Part shown: in pieces, positions 1 to 5,220 of the stretch
How positions within the stretch are numbered: position 1 is the first letter of the stretch
How the letters are laid out: each line of letters begins with the position of its first letter
Source of the DNA: UMGS1052 sp045580005
GTDB taxonomy: Bacteria > Bacillota > Clostridia > Oscillospirales > CAG-382
Direction: 5' to 3'
NCBI GenBank assembly: GCA_045580005.1
Contig: JAZNMZ010000085.1
Span: forward strand, 1 to 5,400
Length of the DNA stretch: 5,400 nt
Notes under the pieces: model-generated
Seen by the model: only the letters and a program-made list of their open reading frames with translations
Database searches by the model: none
What the model was told of the DNA's origin: nothing
Program-made: the position numbers and the translations under genes

Positions 1-91
1 CCCAGCTATCGCCGCCGTTAAAAGGGAGGTCAATATTGTTACGCAGCATCGCGATAAGGGCATCAATGTCGGTGTAGCGTTTATTCATCAT
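1..91 (-). CDS. Start of a further phage gene, N-terminal 30 residues, runs off the left edge
   Basis: A reading frame opens at ATG 91 (a second ATG follows at once, 88) and stays open to the window edge. It reads MMNKRYTDIDALIAML, then RNNIDLPFNGGDSW. AAAGGA lies 8 bases before the first ATG, which makes that the better start. It overlaps the stop of the zinc-ribbon gene by 11 bases, the same tight coupling seen elsewhere in the operon. YTDIDALIAML resembles the LIDADAV and YIERGAL starts of two neighbouring genes. Function cannot be judged from 30 residues. Confidence 0.65.
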   Translation of the reverse strand, partial: MMNKRYTDIDALIAMLRNNIDLPFNGGDSW

Positions 92-413
92 CTGCACTGT
101 CCTTTCTTTCTCCGTATGCGCAGTAAAAATCGTCATTATGAGCACGCAAGAAAATATCTCGGCAACCATGCTCATCGTTAATCTGCCCGTACCACAATGC
201 ACAATAAGCAGGGACATACCTTTTCTTGCAGTCCCGACACCTCACAACCTCCACTACATCGGCGGCTGGCTCATCACTTACAGCGTCAACAGCTTCGTCA
301 AATCCGTCTGTGTAATGATCGAAATACCCGTATTTTTTGCGGAGTTCTTTTAAGCGACGATCGAGCTTTTCTTCCAGCGCCCCGCGCTCGATGTATTCTT
401 TTCTGTCAGACAT
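81..413 (-). CDS. Zinc-ribbon phage protein with a YIERGAL N-terminus, 110 aa
   Basis: This type of small protein is abundant in Clostridia phages and prophages; its function is unknown. The N-terminus has EYIERGALEEKL (residues 6-17), followed by a basic helix and an acidic linker. Then comes ADVVEVVRCRDCKKR (51-65), whose CxxC (C59, C62) opens a zinc ribbon. Further cysteines at C71, C84 and C98 (DDFYCAYGERK) could supply the second pair; C98 in the FYCAYGE context is the usual closing ligand. C71 and C84 sit on a longer loop than usual, so which one is the fourth ligand is uncertain. The tail is acidic (SADDE). A GGAGG site lies 9 bases before the ATG, and the gene follows the 72-residue gene after 18 bases. 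Its stop overlaps the start of the next gene. Confidence 0.82.
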   Translation of the reverse strand: MSDRKEYIERGALEEKLDRRLKELRKKYGYFDHYTDGFDEAVDAVSDEPAADVVEVVRCRDCKKRYVPAYCALWYGQINDEHGCRDIFLRAHNDDFYCAYGERKDSADDE

Positions 414-431
414 TGTCGGTTTCCTCCGTAT

Positions 432-650
432 CTATGTCACAATATCTTTTTCAAACGCAACAAATCGTACCTGGTTGCCGTTGAAAAATACAAGTCGTTC
501 CTTGACAAGTTCAACGCAGAAAAGAGAATTGCGGTTGTAGTCGTCGAATGTGATATTCACTGCGTTGGGAACAATTATTCTTTCACCATTTTTGAGAGAT
601 ACAATAACAGTTTCCGGCTCTCTGGGTGTTTGCTTTTCTTGCTCATTCAT
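432..650 (-). CDS. Small, probably beta-rich protein of unknown function, 72 aa
   Basis: I do not recognise a family. After a charged, likely disordered start (MNEQEKQTPREPE), the chain is a run of alternating hydrophobic strands with turns: TVIVSLKNGERIIVPNAV, then FCVELVKERLVFFNGN, then QVRFVAFEK. This suggests a small barrel-like beta fold. The SLKNGERIIV turn looks like the first hairpin of Sm/SH3-like or PilZ-like mini-barrels, but no diagnostic residues are present. The start is fixed by the context: three staggered ATGs occur, one closes at once with TGA, and only ATG 650 gives this frame. GGAGG lies 10 bases upstream of it. The ATGA overlap with the coiled-coil gene points to coupled translation. 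It could be a small host-modifying protein, but nothing in the sequence proves it. Confidence 0.72.
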   Translation of the reverse strand: MNEQEKQTPREPETVIVSLKNGERIIVPNAVNITFDDYNRNSLFCVELVKERLVFFNGNQVRFVAFEKDIVT

Positions 651-1042
651 TCATCGTTTGCCTCCATATCATCAAATATGTTGTGCCCCGTCGGCTTCGC
701 TATGTCTGAGAGTGCTTTCTGATACGCTTCAGATTCTTCTTTTGTGAAATAACCATCGTCGGTTTCCTCCGTCATTTCTTTTACGAGGGTGTCGATACCC
801 TCAATTACCCACTCTGTTGAGTAGAGGTGGGCATTTTTCCACGGGAACTTTTCTTCTTTCAACCTCTCCGCAAACTCTCTAACACCATCATCATAATGTT
901 TTCGAGCCATACGAAGATTATGATCTTGCAATCTCTCAACCTCCGCCTCCAGCTCCTTGATTCTCTGCATCCGCTCTTCCAGAGCTTCTTTCAAATCCTC
1001 AATCTGGGATTTCTGGCAGGTAATAATTTCTTTGTCAGTCAT
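647..1042 (-). CDS. Coiled-coil phage protein with an EFAERLKEE motif, 131 aa
   Basis: The function is unknown. Residues 10-45 form a clear heptad-rich coiled coil (KSQIEDLKEALEERMQRIKE, then LEAEVERLQDHNLRM). It runs into YDDGVREFAERLKEE (50-64), a short break (KFPWKNAHLYST) and a second helix EWVIEGIDTLVKEMTEE (77-93). The combination of a coiled coil, an EFAERLK helix and a final IDxLVKEM helix recurs in small hypothetical proteins of Clostridia phages (from memory). The tail is acidic (FDDMEANDE). It likely oligomerises through the coiled coil; no enzymatic motif is seen. A strong AAAGGAGG site is 7 bases before the ATG and overlaps the previous gene's stop, whose last base lies 13 bases from this start. 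The 3' end shares an ATGA overlap with the next gene. Confidence 0.8.
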   Translation of the reverse strand: MTDKEIITCQKSQIEDLKEALEERMQRIKELEAEVERLQDHNLRMARKHYDDGVREFAERLKEEKFPWKNAHLYSTEWVIEGIDTLVKEMTEETDDGYFTKEESEAYQKALSDIAKPTGHNIFDDMEANDE

Positions 1043-1055
1043 TTGGTTTCCTCCT

Positions 1056-1502
1056 TTACAAAAAAGCTTTCTCGTACTTTAATTTGCAAAAACGCGTAAC
1101 TGTGAAATTTCTGTAATACTTGGCGCCATTTATCGTCACAATATTCCCCCACCCTTTATCCTCTATCGCATCAAAAAAGTCGTGTTTTGTGCCTTGAAAA
1201 CCGCTTTTTGTGTTATCTCGACACCACGCGAGGAACACGCGCCACAGTACCGGCCGGCTGCATTTGTCATATCCTTTACCTTGACGGGGGATGCAGCATT
1301 CGTCTAAGAATTTTGAGATAAGCTTGTTGTTAGAGATTGCGGTTCCGCAACCGTAATGCAAATACTCGTAACTCTGGCTTTCAAAATTCGAGCCTATAGT
1401 CGGCGCATTGCGAATCAGCTCAATAATCATCGTCTTATATACGCCTTTGTTCAAAACTTCTTCGACTTTGCCGATAACCGCATCAGCGTCTATCAAACGC
1501 AT
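1056..1502 (-). CDS. LIDAD-motif protein with a D5/P4-primase-like C-terminal winged helix, 148 aa
   Basis: There are two parts. Residues 1-36 (MRLIDADAVIGKVEEVL ... LIRNAPTIG) match a short N-terminal module very common in Clostridia phage proteins; its function is unknown. Residues about 60-136 read like the C-terminal winged-helix domain of D5/P4-type primase-helicases. They show ISKFLDECC, then LWRVFLAWCRDN (86-97), then a KHDFFDAIEDKGW helix (106-118), then INGAKYYRNFTV (124-135). The usual pattern in that family is F..ec, a helix ending in aWc...g, a helix with F...l...g, and a beta wing with ngk.yy.g. No ATPase or primase domain precedes it, so it would be a free-standing DNA-binding domain. 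Its place in a replication operon with a split primase and a probable origin fits that. The start has AAGGAGGA about 8 bases before the ATG, and 27 bases separate it from the previous stop. The gene is firm; the domain call is moderate. Confidence 0.7.
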   Translation of the reverse strand: MRLIDADAVIGKVEEVLNKGVYKTMIIELIRNAPTIGSNFESQSYEYLHYGCGTAISNNKLISKFLDECCIPRQGKGYDKCSRPVLWRVFLAWCRDNTKSGFQGTKHDFFDAIEDKGWGNIVTINGAKYYRNFTVTRFCKLKYEKAFL

Positions 1503-1529
1503 TTTTCCCTTCCTCCTTGTTTCTCAAAT

Positions 1530-1892
1530 TCAATCTTCCTCCCAATGAACACCCATAGCATCCAACTTATTTCCTGCGTCCTCTTTCGCCTTATCAATGA
1601 GATCAACCAGAAAACCCATACCCATTCGGCGCAGGTTCTTACAGAGCATATAATTCGCAACGCCGTCTTTCTGCCATTCGAGCTGTTCGTCTGAAATGAG
1701 ATTAAGATTTTGCAGCCCTCTTGTCTGCCGAATAGCGCCCAGACCGAGCGCATCGTGATACGCAAGCACCATCATGCCGATAGCTTGATACATGATATAC
1801 AGCCGTTGAGCCTCCATGACCTCCGTGATCCTGTCCGCTAACCGCTCGCGCTCAGAGCGGACTTTATACCTTGCTTTCAAACGCTCTTTCAC
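1530..1892 (-). CDS. Helical protein of unknown function, GTG start, 120 aa
   Basis: I do not recognise it firmly. It begins with a very basic helix (KERLKARYKVRSERERLADR), continues with a hydrophobic helical part rich in Met and Tyr (RLYIMYQAIGMMVLAYHDALGLGAIR, about 30-55), and ends with an acidic tail (HWEED). The phrase HDALGLGAIRQTRGLQ followed by a second helical segment loosely recalls small phage proteins with an LxxxFGFGxxRL motif, but the match is weak. The helix is not long or hydrophobic enough for a confident membrane segment. The start must be at or after the GTG at 1892 because a TAG lies three codons upstream in frame. GGGAG is almost touching that GTG, so the TTG four codons later (10 bases after GGGAG) is a real alternative. 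Its 5' end lies 29 bases inside the previous gene, suggesting coupled translation. Confidence 0.68.
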   Translation of the reverse strand: MKERLKARYKVRSERERLADRITEVMEAQRLYIMYQAIGMMVLAYHDALGLGAIRQTRGLQNLNLISDEQLEWQKDGVANYMLCKNLRRMGMGFLVDLIDKAKEDAGNKLDAMGVHWEED

Positions 1893-2202
1893 TCCCGTCT
1901 AAGATTCTCAATAGCCGCTTTTCTCTCTCTGTACCGTTCTGCTGGATTTCGAGGCAAAGGCCACGGAGACGGCGTTCACGCCTCAAGTTTTCTTCTCCTA
2001 TCCTGTCAGACATTAAATCGCGCCCATGAGCGTCATATATTTGCTTTTTTTCTAATTGCGCTTGCGCTTTGCCTATCTGCCCGGAATAAACGCGATGATA
2101 TAGAGAACACAAAGCCTGATAGCACCTGTAATCAGACAAATGCAAGCCGTCAGGCATAACATCTGCAACCATCGCCTTGTCTTCAATTTCTGTAAATGTC
2201 AT
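1864..2202 (-). CDS. Small helical phage protein of unknown function, 112 aa
   Basis: The function is not known. The N-terminal half has the pattern MPDGLHLSDYRCYQALCSLY (residues 16-35), then a YSGQIGKAQAQLEKKQIYD stretch. I remember this layout (Leu-Pro near the start, Asp and Tyr, an LY-x-x-Y helix, a Gly-Ile turn, then a Lys-rich helix) from small conserved hypothetical proteins of Clostridia prophages, but that is memory, not a search. The C-terminal half is strongly charged and helical (ENLRRERRLRGLCLEIQQ, 71-88). There are no Cys pairs, signal peptide or membrane segment. The ATG has AGGAGG 4 bases before it, and this site abuts the last GTGCGGA repeat, so initiation of the post-origin block is set right beside the repeats. 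It is the first gene after the 205-base gap and overlaps the next gene by 29 bases. Confidence 0.72.
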   Translation of the reverse strand: MTFTEIEDKAMVADVMPDGLHLSDYRCYQALCSLYHRVYSGQIGKAQAQLEKKQIYDAHGRDLMSDRIGEENLRRERRLRGLCLEIQQNGTEREKRLLRILDGSERAFESKV

Positions 2203-2212
2203 ATCTCCTCCT

Positions 2213-2293
2213 GTGCGGATTCGTGCGGGATGTGTGCGGATTTTGTGCGGACTAAAAACGGCTTAGTTATGCGATGTGCGGAGTGTGCGGACT
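2213..2293 (+). repeat. Left cluster of GTGCGGA repeats, six copies
   Basis: Copies begin at 2213, 2223, 2234, 2245, 2276 and 2285. Five are exact; the one at 2223 is GTGCGGG. The first four are spaced by 10, 11 and 11 bases, close to one helical turn, so they would present the same DNA face. The last two form GTGCGGAGTGTGCGGACT with a 9-base step. The first copy touches the ribosome binding site of the 112-residue gene. Confidence 0.85.
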
Positions 2294-2318
2294 ATTTGCG
2301 CAATCTCTACACGCGAGG

Positions 2319-2339
2319 AAACATACATAATGTGTGTTT
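2319..2339. repeat. 21-bp imperfect dyad in the core of the gap
   Basis: AAACATACAT, a central A, and ATGTGTGTTT pair at 9 of 10 positions. The half-site AAACATAC also recurs inverted at 2368-2375 (GTATGTTT). The size and symmetry suit a dimeric DNA-binding protein. It sits next to the AT-only tract, so it could be an initiator site or a repressor operator. Confidence 0.5.
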
Positions 2340-2379
2340 TTATATATACTCGCTCGCGTTATAGTAGGTATGTTTTTAC

Positions 2380-2406
2380 TCCGCACAGTCCGCACAGTCC
2401 GCACAA
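2380..2406 (-). repeat. Right array of three tandem 9-bp GTGCGGA units
   Basis: On the plus strand the units are TCCGCACAG, TCCGCACAG, TCCGCACAA, an exact 9-base period. They begin right after the helicase stop codon and point opposite to the left cluster. An 18-base part (2387-2404) is complementary to 2276-2293 at 17 of 18 positions, so the two clusters form long inverted arms around the core. Confidence 0.88.
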
Positions 2407-2407
2407 A

Positions 2408-4249
2408 TCATATCCGCTCACCCTGCGCGACCTCGCTTTCAAACTTCCAATCGTCTGTTTGGATAAGCTTCACACATTGCGTAGGCATGCCATTTATGCG
2501 CTCTCCGCTCGTGAGATTTTTGCCCTTGTGGATTATCAGGCCGCGCTGTTTCATCCACGATAACAACGCTTGTTGGTTGAATCCGGCCTCCGCACAAATA
2601 CGGTTATAGATACTGCGTATGATAGAGACACGCCCCTCGGCGATTCTACCCCAAACCTCACCGTGTTCCTCTGTAAGCTCTTTGTTGGGCTGTTGGAAAC
2701 GCCGAGCGTTGGCGGCAACATACTCTTTCAGGTAGTCGTACGCTCGTTGGTTGACGGACACGGACGATTTGTCTTGCAAGAACGGTGCAATATCTTCAAC
2801 CGTAAGTCCTGCGTCATCCTTGAAGATATTTGCTGTCAGAATAGCATCGGCAGTCAGTATTGTGGCTGCTGCCATCGCCTGTTTTTCGGTAGTGTCCGAC
2901 TTGCCAAGTTGTTCATAAAAAACATTGTAAATTTCGGTAGCCATCTCCAACACGCCCGGTTCTTGAAGTATCTCAACAAACAGCTTGCCTCCGTGTCCAT
3001 AATTGCGCTTCACAATATCGACAACGCCTCGCGGATCGTCGAAGAGTTTGTCCGCACATTCGATCTCCACGATTCGGTTTACTGCGCCGCCGCCGGATGT
3101 GCTGCCGGTTATCGGCATTTCTCCGTTTGTAAGGATGCAGTTATTCCATGTCGGGGTCATATCTACGCCGCCCAGTTTGTTACCGCGCGTTCGGCCTACA
3201 CCCTCCGCCAGTTTCATAATGTCCTCGTCAAAGCTGCGACGGTTTGCTACTATCTGAAGTTCATCCAAAATTAGCGGCAAACTGTTGCAGAACGCAGCAG
3301 CTTTCTCCATACCCACAGCGGTAGAGTTGAATGTGTGAATGTATTTACCCATTTCGGGAGATGCCCAGACAGAGGCTGCGAGCATAAGCCCGACAGTTTT
3401 GCCGGCTTCTGTACCTCCCCAGAGGTGAACAAAAAAGGGCAGGCATGACAGCGGCTTGATTAATGCGGAAGCAAACGAGGCCGCAAGAATGATTCGCGCA
3501 GGGGCAGAGCCTTGCCTGATAGTCCGTATTAATTCCATCCATTCATCTGCGCTCCCGTGCGTTTTCACAGCATCAAAATAGTGTTTAAAGTTTGCGTCAC
3601 CGTCAAAAACAAGTTCTTCCACATATGGTGCGAATCCCTCTCCATCTATCCAGCCAAGGCGGCTCACAGCCGAACACTCCGGAATGATGTCGGTGTTGAG
3701 CGTCTCTACATCATGCAGATATTTGACAAGAAGCTGTGCGTTTTCGCTGGTGACGGCAATGCCAAGGTTGGCTAACTCGACAATGCTATTCCGGCTCGCA
3801 ATGGTCTTTTTCTCCACCACAATGCGCCGCCATTGCCTTGATTTGCGATAGGCTAATTGTATCTTCTCAACACCTGTATCGATGTTTACAAGCCGCTGTA
3901 CGGGTAAAATCGGGTGAGTGCAGGCGCATTCCTCCGCACCGTTGTATGTGTCAATATAAATGCCGCTATCGTCTGCGCGCCATTGTCCACAATTCAGCTC
4001 AATAGGTTGGTTGTCAAAGTTAGTCGCACTATCGGCAACAATCATGCCGCTGTTTATTCTCTGCTGATCGGTGTAGCTCTTGTACAGAGATTTGAAGTTT
4101 TTAACCTTAACGCTTTGAGCCATAGCGGACACCTGTTCAAGAACTCTGTGCATTACAAACGGGTTATTGCGAAACGAGTAAACAAACTCATAAGGCTCGG
4201 TGCCGGTCAAAAAATCGTCTCTTGTGTACGGTTTTATCTGTTCAATCAT
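2408..4249 (-). CDS. DUF927-family P-loop ATPase, probable replicative helicase, 613 aa
   Basis: This is the largest gene and the motor of the module. Numbering from the chosen ATG, the N-terminal 200 or so residues are the variable family domain. A family core follows with SRLGWIDGEGFAPY (196-209), then Walker A GGTEAGKT (278-285), Walker B LILDEL with acidic D329-E330, a sensor-like ILTNGE (372-377, N375) and VNRIVEIE with a candidate arginine finger R392. The C-terminal 60 or so residues (SWMKQRGLI near 564-572, then a Lys-rich turn and a short strand) look like a small winged-helix end. These are the marks of DUF927, an AAA+-like family found beside CHC2 primases in phages and ICEs; helicase activity is inferred from family and context. 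The start is ATG 4249, with GGGAGG 5 bases before it. A TTG 33 bases upstream has no ribosome binding site. The start overlaps the primase stop by 8 bases. The stop is followed within 3 bases by the GTGCGGA repeats. Confidence 0.92.
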   Translation of the reverse strand: MIEQIKPYTRDDFLTGTEPYEFVYSFRNNPFVMHRVLEQVSAMAQSVKVKNFKSLYKSYTDQQRINSGMIVADSATNFDNQPIELNCGQWRADDSGIYIDTYNGAEECACTHPILPVQRLVNIDTGVEKIQLAYRKSRQWRRIVVEKKTIASRNSIVELANLGIAVTSENAQLLVKYLHDVETLNTDIIPECSAVSRLGWIDGEGFAPYVEELVFDGDANFKHYFDAVKTHGSADEWMELIRTIRQGSAPARIILAASFASALIKPLSCLPFFVHLWGGTEAGKTVGLMLAASVWASPEMGKYIHTFNSTAVGMEKAAAFCNSLPLILDELQIVANRRSFDEDIMKLAEGVGRTRGNKLGGVDMTPTWNNCILTNGEMPITGSTSGGGAVNRIVEIECADKLFDDPRGVVDIVKRNYGHGGKLFVEILQEPGVLEMATEIYNVFYEQLGKSDTTEKQAMAAATILTADAILTANIFKDDAGLTVEDIAPFLQDKSSVSVNQRAYDYLKEYVAANARRFQQPNKELTEEHGEVWGRIAEGRVSIIRSIYNRICAEAGFNQQALLSWMKQRGLIIHKGKNLTSGERINGMPTQCVKLIQTDDWKFESEVAQGERI

Positions 4250-4763
4250 TATCGCCTCCCGGTTTATAGTGGTGGTTCTCAAACCAAAAATCTAAAAACT
4301 GCAGTTCGCGGATTGCGCTGAGATATCCCGGATTTATGGACGCATCTTCTGGTTGTGGTTTTGTGGCCTCTGCCAGCTCTCGCAACCGCCGATATTCCGC
4401 GCAGCGTTCGTCGTATTCCTTTTGATAGTTGCGAATTTTAACCCGTTCCTGTTCTCGCTTTCGTCGAAGCTCTGACGGCTTCTGGTCACAATCCGTGGAT
4501 ATTATCCCGAAATCATTTCCGATTCTGATAACCGCTTGACTAAAATTAATGTCAAACAGCTTCATCACAAAGTCAATCACGCTACCACCAGAACCGCAAC
4601 CGAAGCAATGCCAACCCTTGCGACCGTCATAGATGCGCAAAGACGGCGTTTTTTCGCCATGAAAAGGGCAGGAGATATAACCGGCATAGTTGGGTGAAAA
4701 TCCGTACTGAGAGCAAATATCACGCATTGTGACGGTCTGCTTTATCGTGTCTGCAAGATTCAT
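4242..4763 (-). CDS. CHC2 zinc-ribbon primase-type protein without TOPRIM, 173 aa
   Basis: The N-terminal 85 residues are a CHC2 zinc ribbon, the template-recognition domain of DnaG-type primases. The zinc ligands are CPFH (C32, H35) and CFGC (C53, C56), with EKTPSLRI and GWHCFGCGSGGSVIDF around them as in DnaG. The following segment (DINFSQAVIRIGNDFGI) is the usual short helical end of the domain. The remainder is a charged, probably coiled helix (about 95-135) and a tail, with no TOPRIM/RNA polymerase domain. It is therefore not a complete DnaG. Stand-alone CHC2 proteins next to DUF927 or similar ATPases are common in Firmicute phages and ICEs, where the pair is taken to be the replication initiation unit. 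I chose the second ATG (4763): GGGAGG is 8 bases from it but only 2 from the upstream ATG at 4769. It overlaps the nuclease gene by 44 bases and the helicase gene by 8. Confidence 0.92.
   Translation of the reverse strand: MNLADTIKQTVTMRDICSQYGFSPNYAGYISCPFHGEKTPSLRIYDGRKGWHCFGCGSGGSVIDFVMKLFDINFSQAVIRIGNDFGIISTDCDQKPSELRRKREQERVKIRNYQKEYDERCAEYRRLRELAEATKPQPEDASINPGYLSAIRELQFLDFWFENHHYKPGGDND
4255..4260 (-). promoter_or_regulatory. Ribosome binding site GGGAGG that sets the DUF927 helicase start
   Basis: GGGAGG, then CGATA, then ATG at 4249. It lies inside the last codons of the primase gene. It decides against the upstream in-frame TTG (4282), which has no such site, and gives a 613-residue helicase. 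Confidence 0.8.
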
Positions 4764-5211
4764 CGCCATAACCTCCCGTTAGCAATTCATATATTCGTCG
4801 ACCAGTAGAGCGCTTGTCGCAGAAAAGAAACTCAACGCCGTACGAAATATGTACCTTGTAAATCTTTTCCATCAGTGCACGACCCGAAACTGAGCTGTAC
4901 TTGCTGCGCCAGTTCTTCACATCCTCTATCCGCTTAACGCTGCCGCCATGTTCGCACAATACAATCATTTTTGCCCCGCGTTCTCTTGCTCTGCGAACCT
5001 CCCGCCAAAATCTGGACTTATCGTCGCGGTTTGTCAGATTTCGGGCAAGCTCGTCAAGATTCTGCTTTCGATCAATAACGAGCCCGTCATATCCCTCAAT
5101 CTGATAATCGGCAACATCCATTTTCTGAATCCTGTACGGGATTTCGCATCGCTCAAACCACGCCAAAATGTGACCATTTTTCTTTTCTCTGGTGTCGCAG
5201 ATAACTGTCAT
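4720..5211 (-). CDS. ERCC4-fold nuclease (XPF/Mus81-type nuclease domain), 163 aa
   Basis: This is a small single-domain protein of the ERCC4/XPF nuclease fold, the family that cuts branched or flapped DNA. The N-terminus has the first acidic motif DTRE (residues 6-9). Next come VADYQI (A34-D35, in place of the usual GDY) and VIDRK with a following Asp (D47-R48-K49, D53), matching the family signature GDx(n)ERKx(3)D. Two catalytic-motif positions differ conservatively: Gly to Ala, and Glu to Asp in the ERK triplet. The rest is alternating helix and strand, with an FWREVRRARERG helix (68-79) before a MIVLCE strand. There is no HhH or helicase domain, so it is a minimal form as in phages and ICEs. 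The ribosome binding site AGGTG lies 6 bases before the ATG. Its last 44 bases overlap the primase gene, so the tail (about residues 149-163) may be constrained by the overlap. A likely role is processing replication or recombination intermediates; the exact substrate cannot be told. Confidence 0.87.
   Translation of the reverse strand: MTVICDTREKKNGHILAWFERCEIPYRIQKMDVADYQIEGYDGLVIDRKQNLDELARNLTNRDDKSRFWREVRRARERGAKMIVLCEHGGSVKRIEDVKNWRSKYSSVSGRALMEKIYKVHISYGVEFLFCDKRSTGRRIYELLTGGYGDESCRHDKADRHNA
4772..4777 (-). promoter_or_regulatory. Ribosome binding site GGGAGG that sets the primase start
   Basis: GGGAGG is followed by TTATGGCG and then ATG. The spacing is 2 bases to the first ATG and 8 to the second, so translation of the CHC2 protein should begin at the second (4763). 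The site lies inside the end of the nuclease gene. Confidence 0.75.
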
Positions 5212-5220
5212 AGCTTACAC

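Larger units (their letters stand above)
2203..2407. other. Candidate iteron-type replication origin or control region
   Basis: This is the only sizeable non-coding stretch, placed directly after the helicase stop. It holds nine 7-bp repeats of GTGCGGA in two clusters of opposite orientation: six on the left reading on the plus strand, three on the right reading on the minus strand. The core of about 85 bases between them has an 8-bp palindrome TTGCGCAA (2296-2303), a 21-bp imperfect dyad (2319-2339) and an AT-only tract TTTTTATATATA (2337-2348). Repeats flanking an AT-rich core beside a replication ATPase gene is the classic layout of an iteron-dependent origin in phages and plasmids. No good promoter, terminator or open frame is seen in it. 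An operator for operon control, or a partition site, are the alternatives. Confidence 0.55.

Noticed and set aside
1493..1765. A 90-codon minus-strand frame overlapping the 120-residue gene
   Set aside because: It is a shifted reading of the same DNA with a Trp- and Arg-rich composition, no suitable ribosome binding site, and it would conflict with the better frame.
2249..2267. Small hairpin ACTAA / TTAGT as a terminator
   Set aside because: It is a 5-bp, AT-rich stem with no following T run, too weak for an intrinsic terminator.
2262..2330. A 21-codon minus-strand frame beginning ATGTATGTTTCC inside the gap
   Set aside because: It has no ribosome binding site, and its sequence is made up of the dyad and the repeats themselves.
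2358..2363. Possible minus-strand -10 box TATAAC in the gap
   Set aside because: No recognisable -35 box lies 16 to 18 bases upstream (the site is in the GTGCGGA array), so a sigma-70-type promoter is not supported.
2213..2406. CRISPR array
   Set aside because: Repeat units are only 7 to 9 bases, spacers are 2 to 24 bases and orientation flips, which does not fit CRISPR repeats or spacers.
2570..3274. A 234-codon open frame on the plus strand, antisense to the helicase gene
   Set aside because: It lies wholly inside a well-supported gene, shows no domain pattern and has a Cys- and Ser-rich composition typical of antisense readings. All other genes run the other way.
2589..3939. Three further single GTGCGGA copies (minus strand) inside the helicase gene at 2589, 3051 and 3933
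   Set aside because: They are isolated, lie in coding sequence and have no regular spacing. A few chance copies are plausible, so they are not counted as part of the origin.
4250..4282. Upstream TTG start adding 11 residues to the helicase
   Set aside because: No ribosome binding site precedes the TTG, whereas the ATG at 4249 has GGGAGG at 5 bases.
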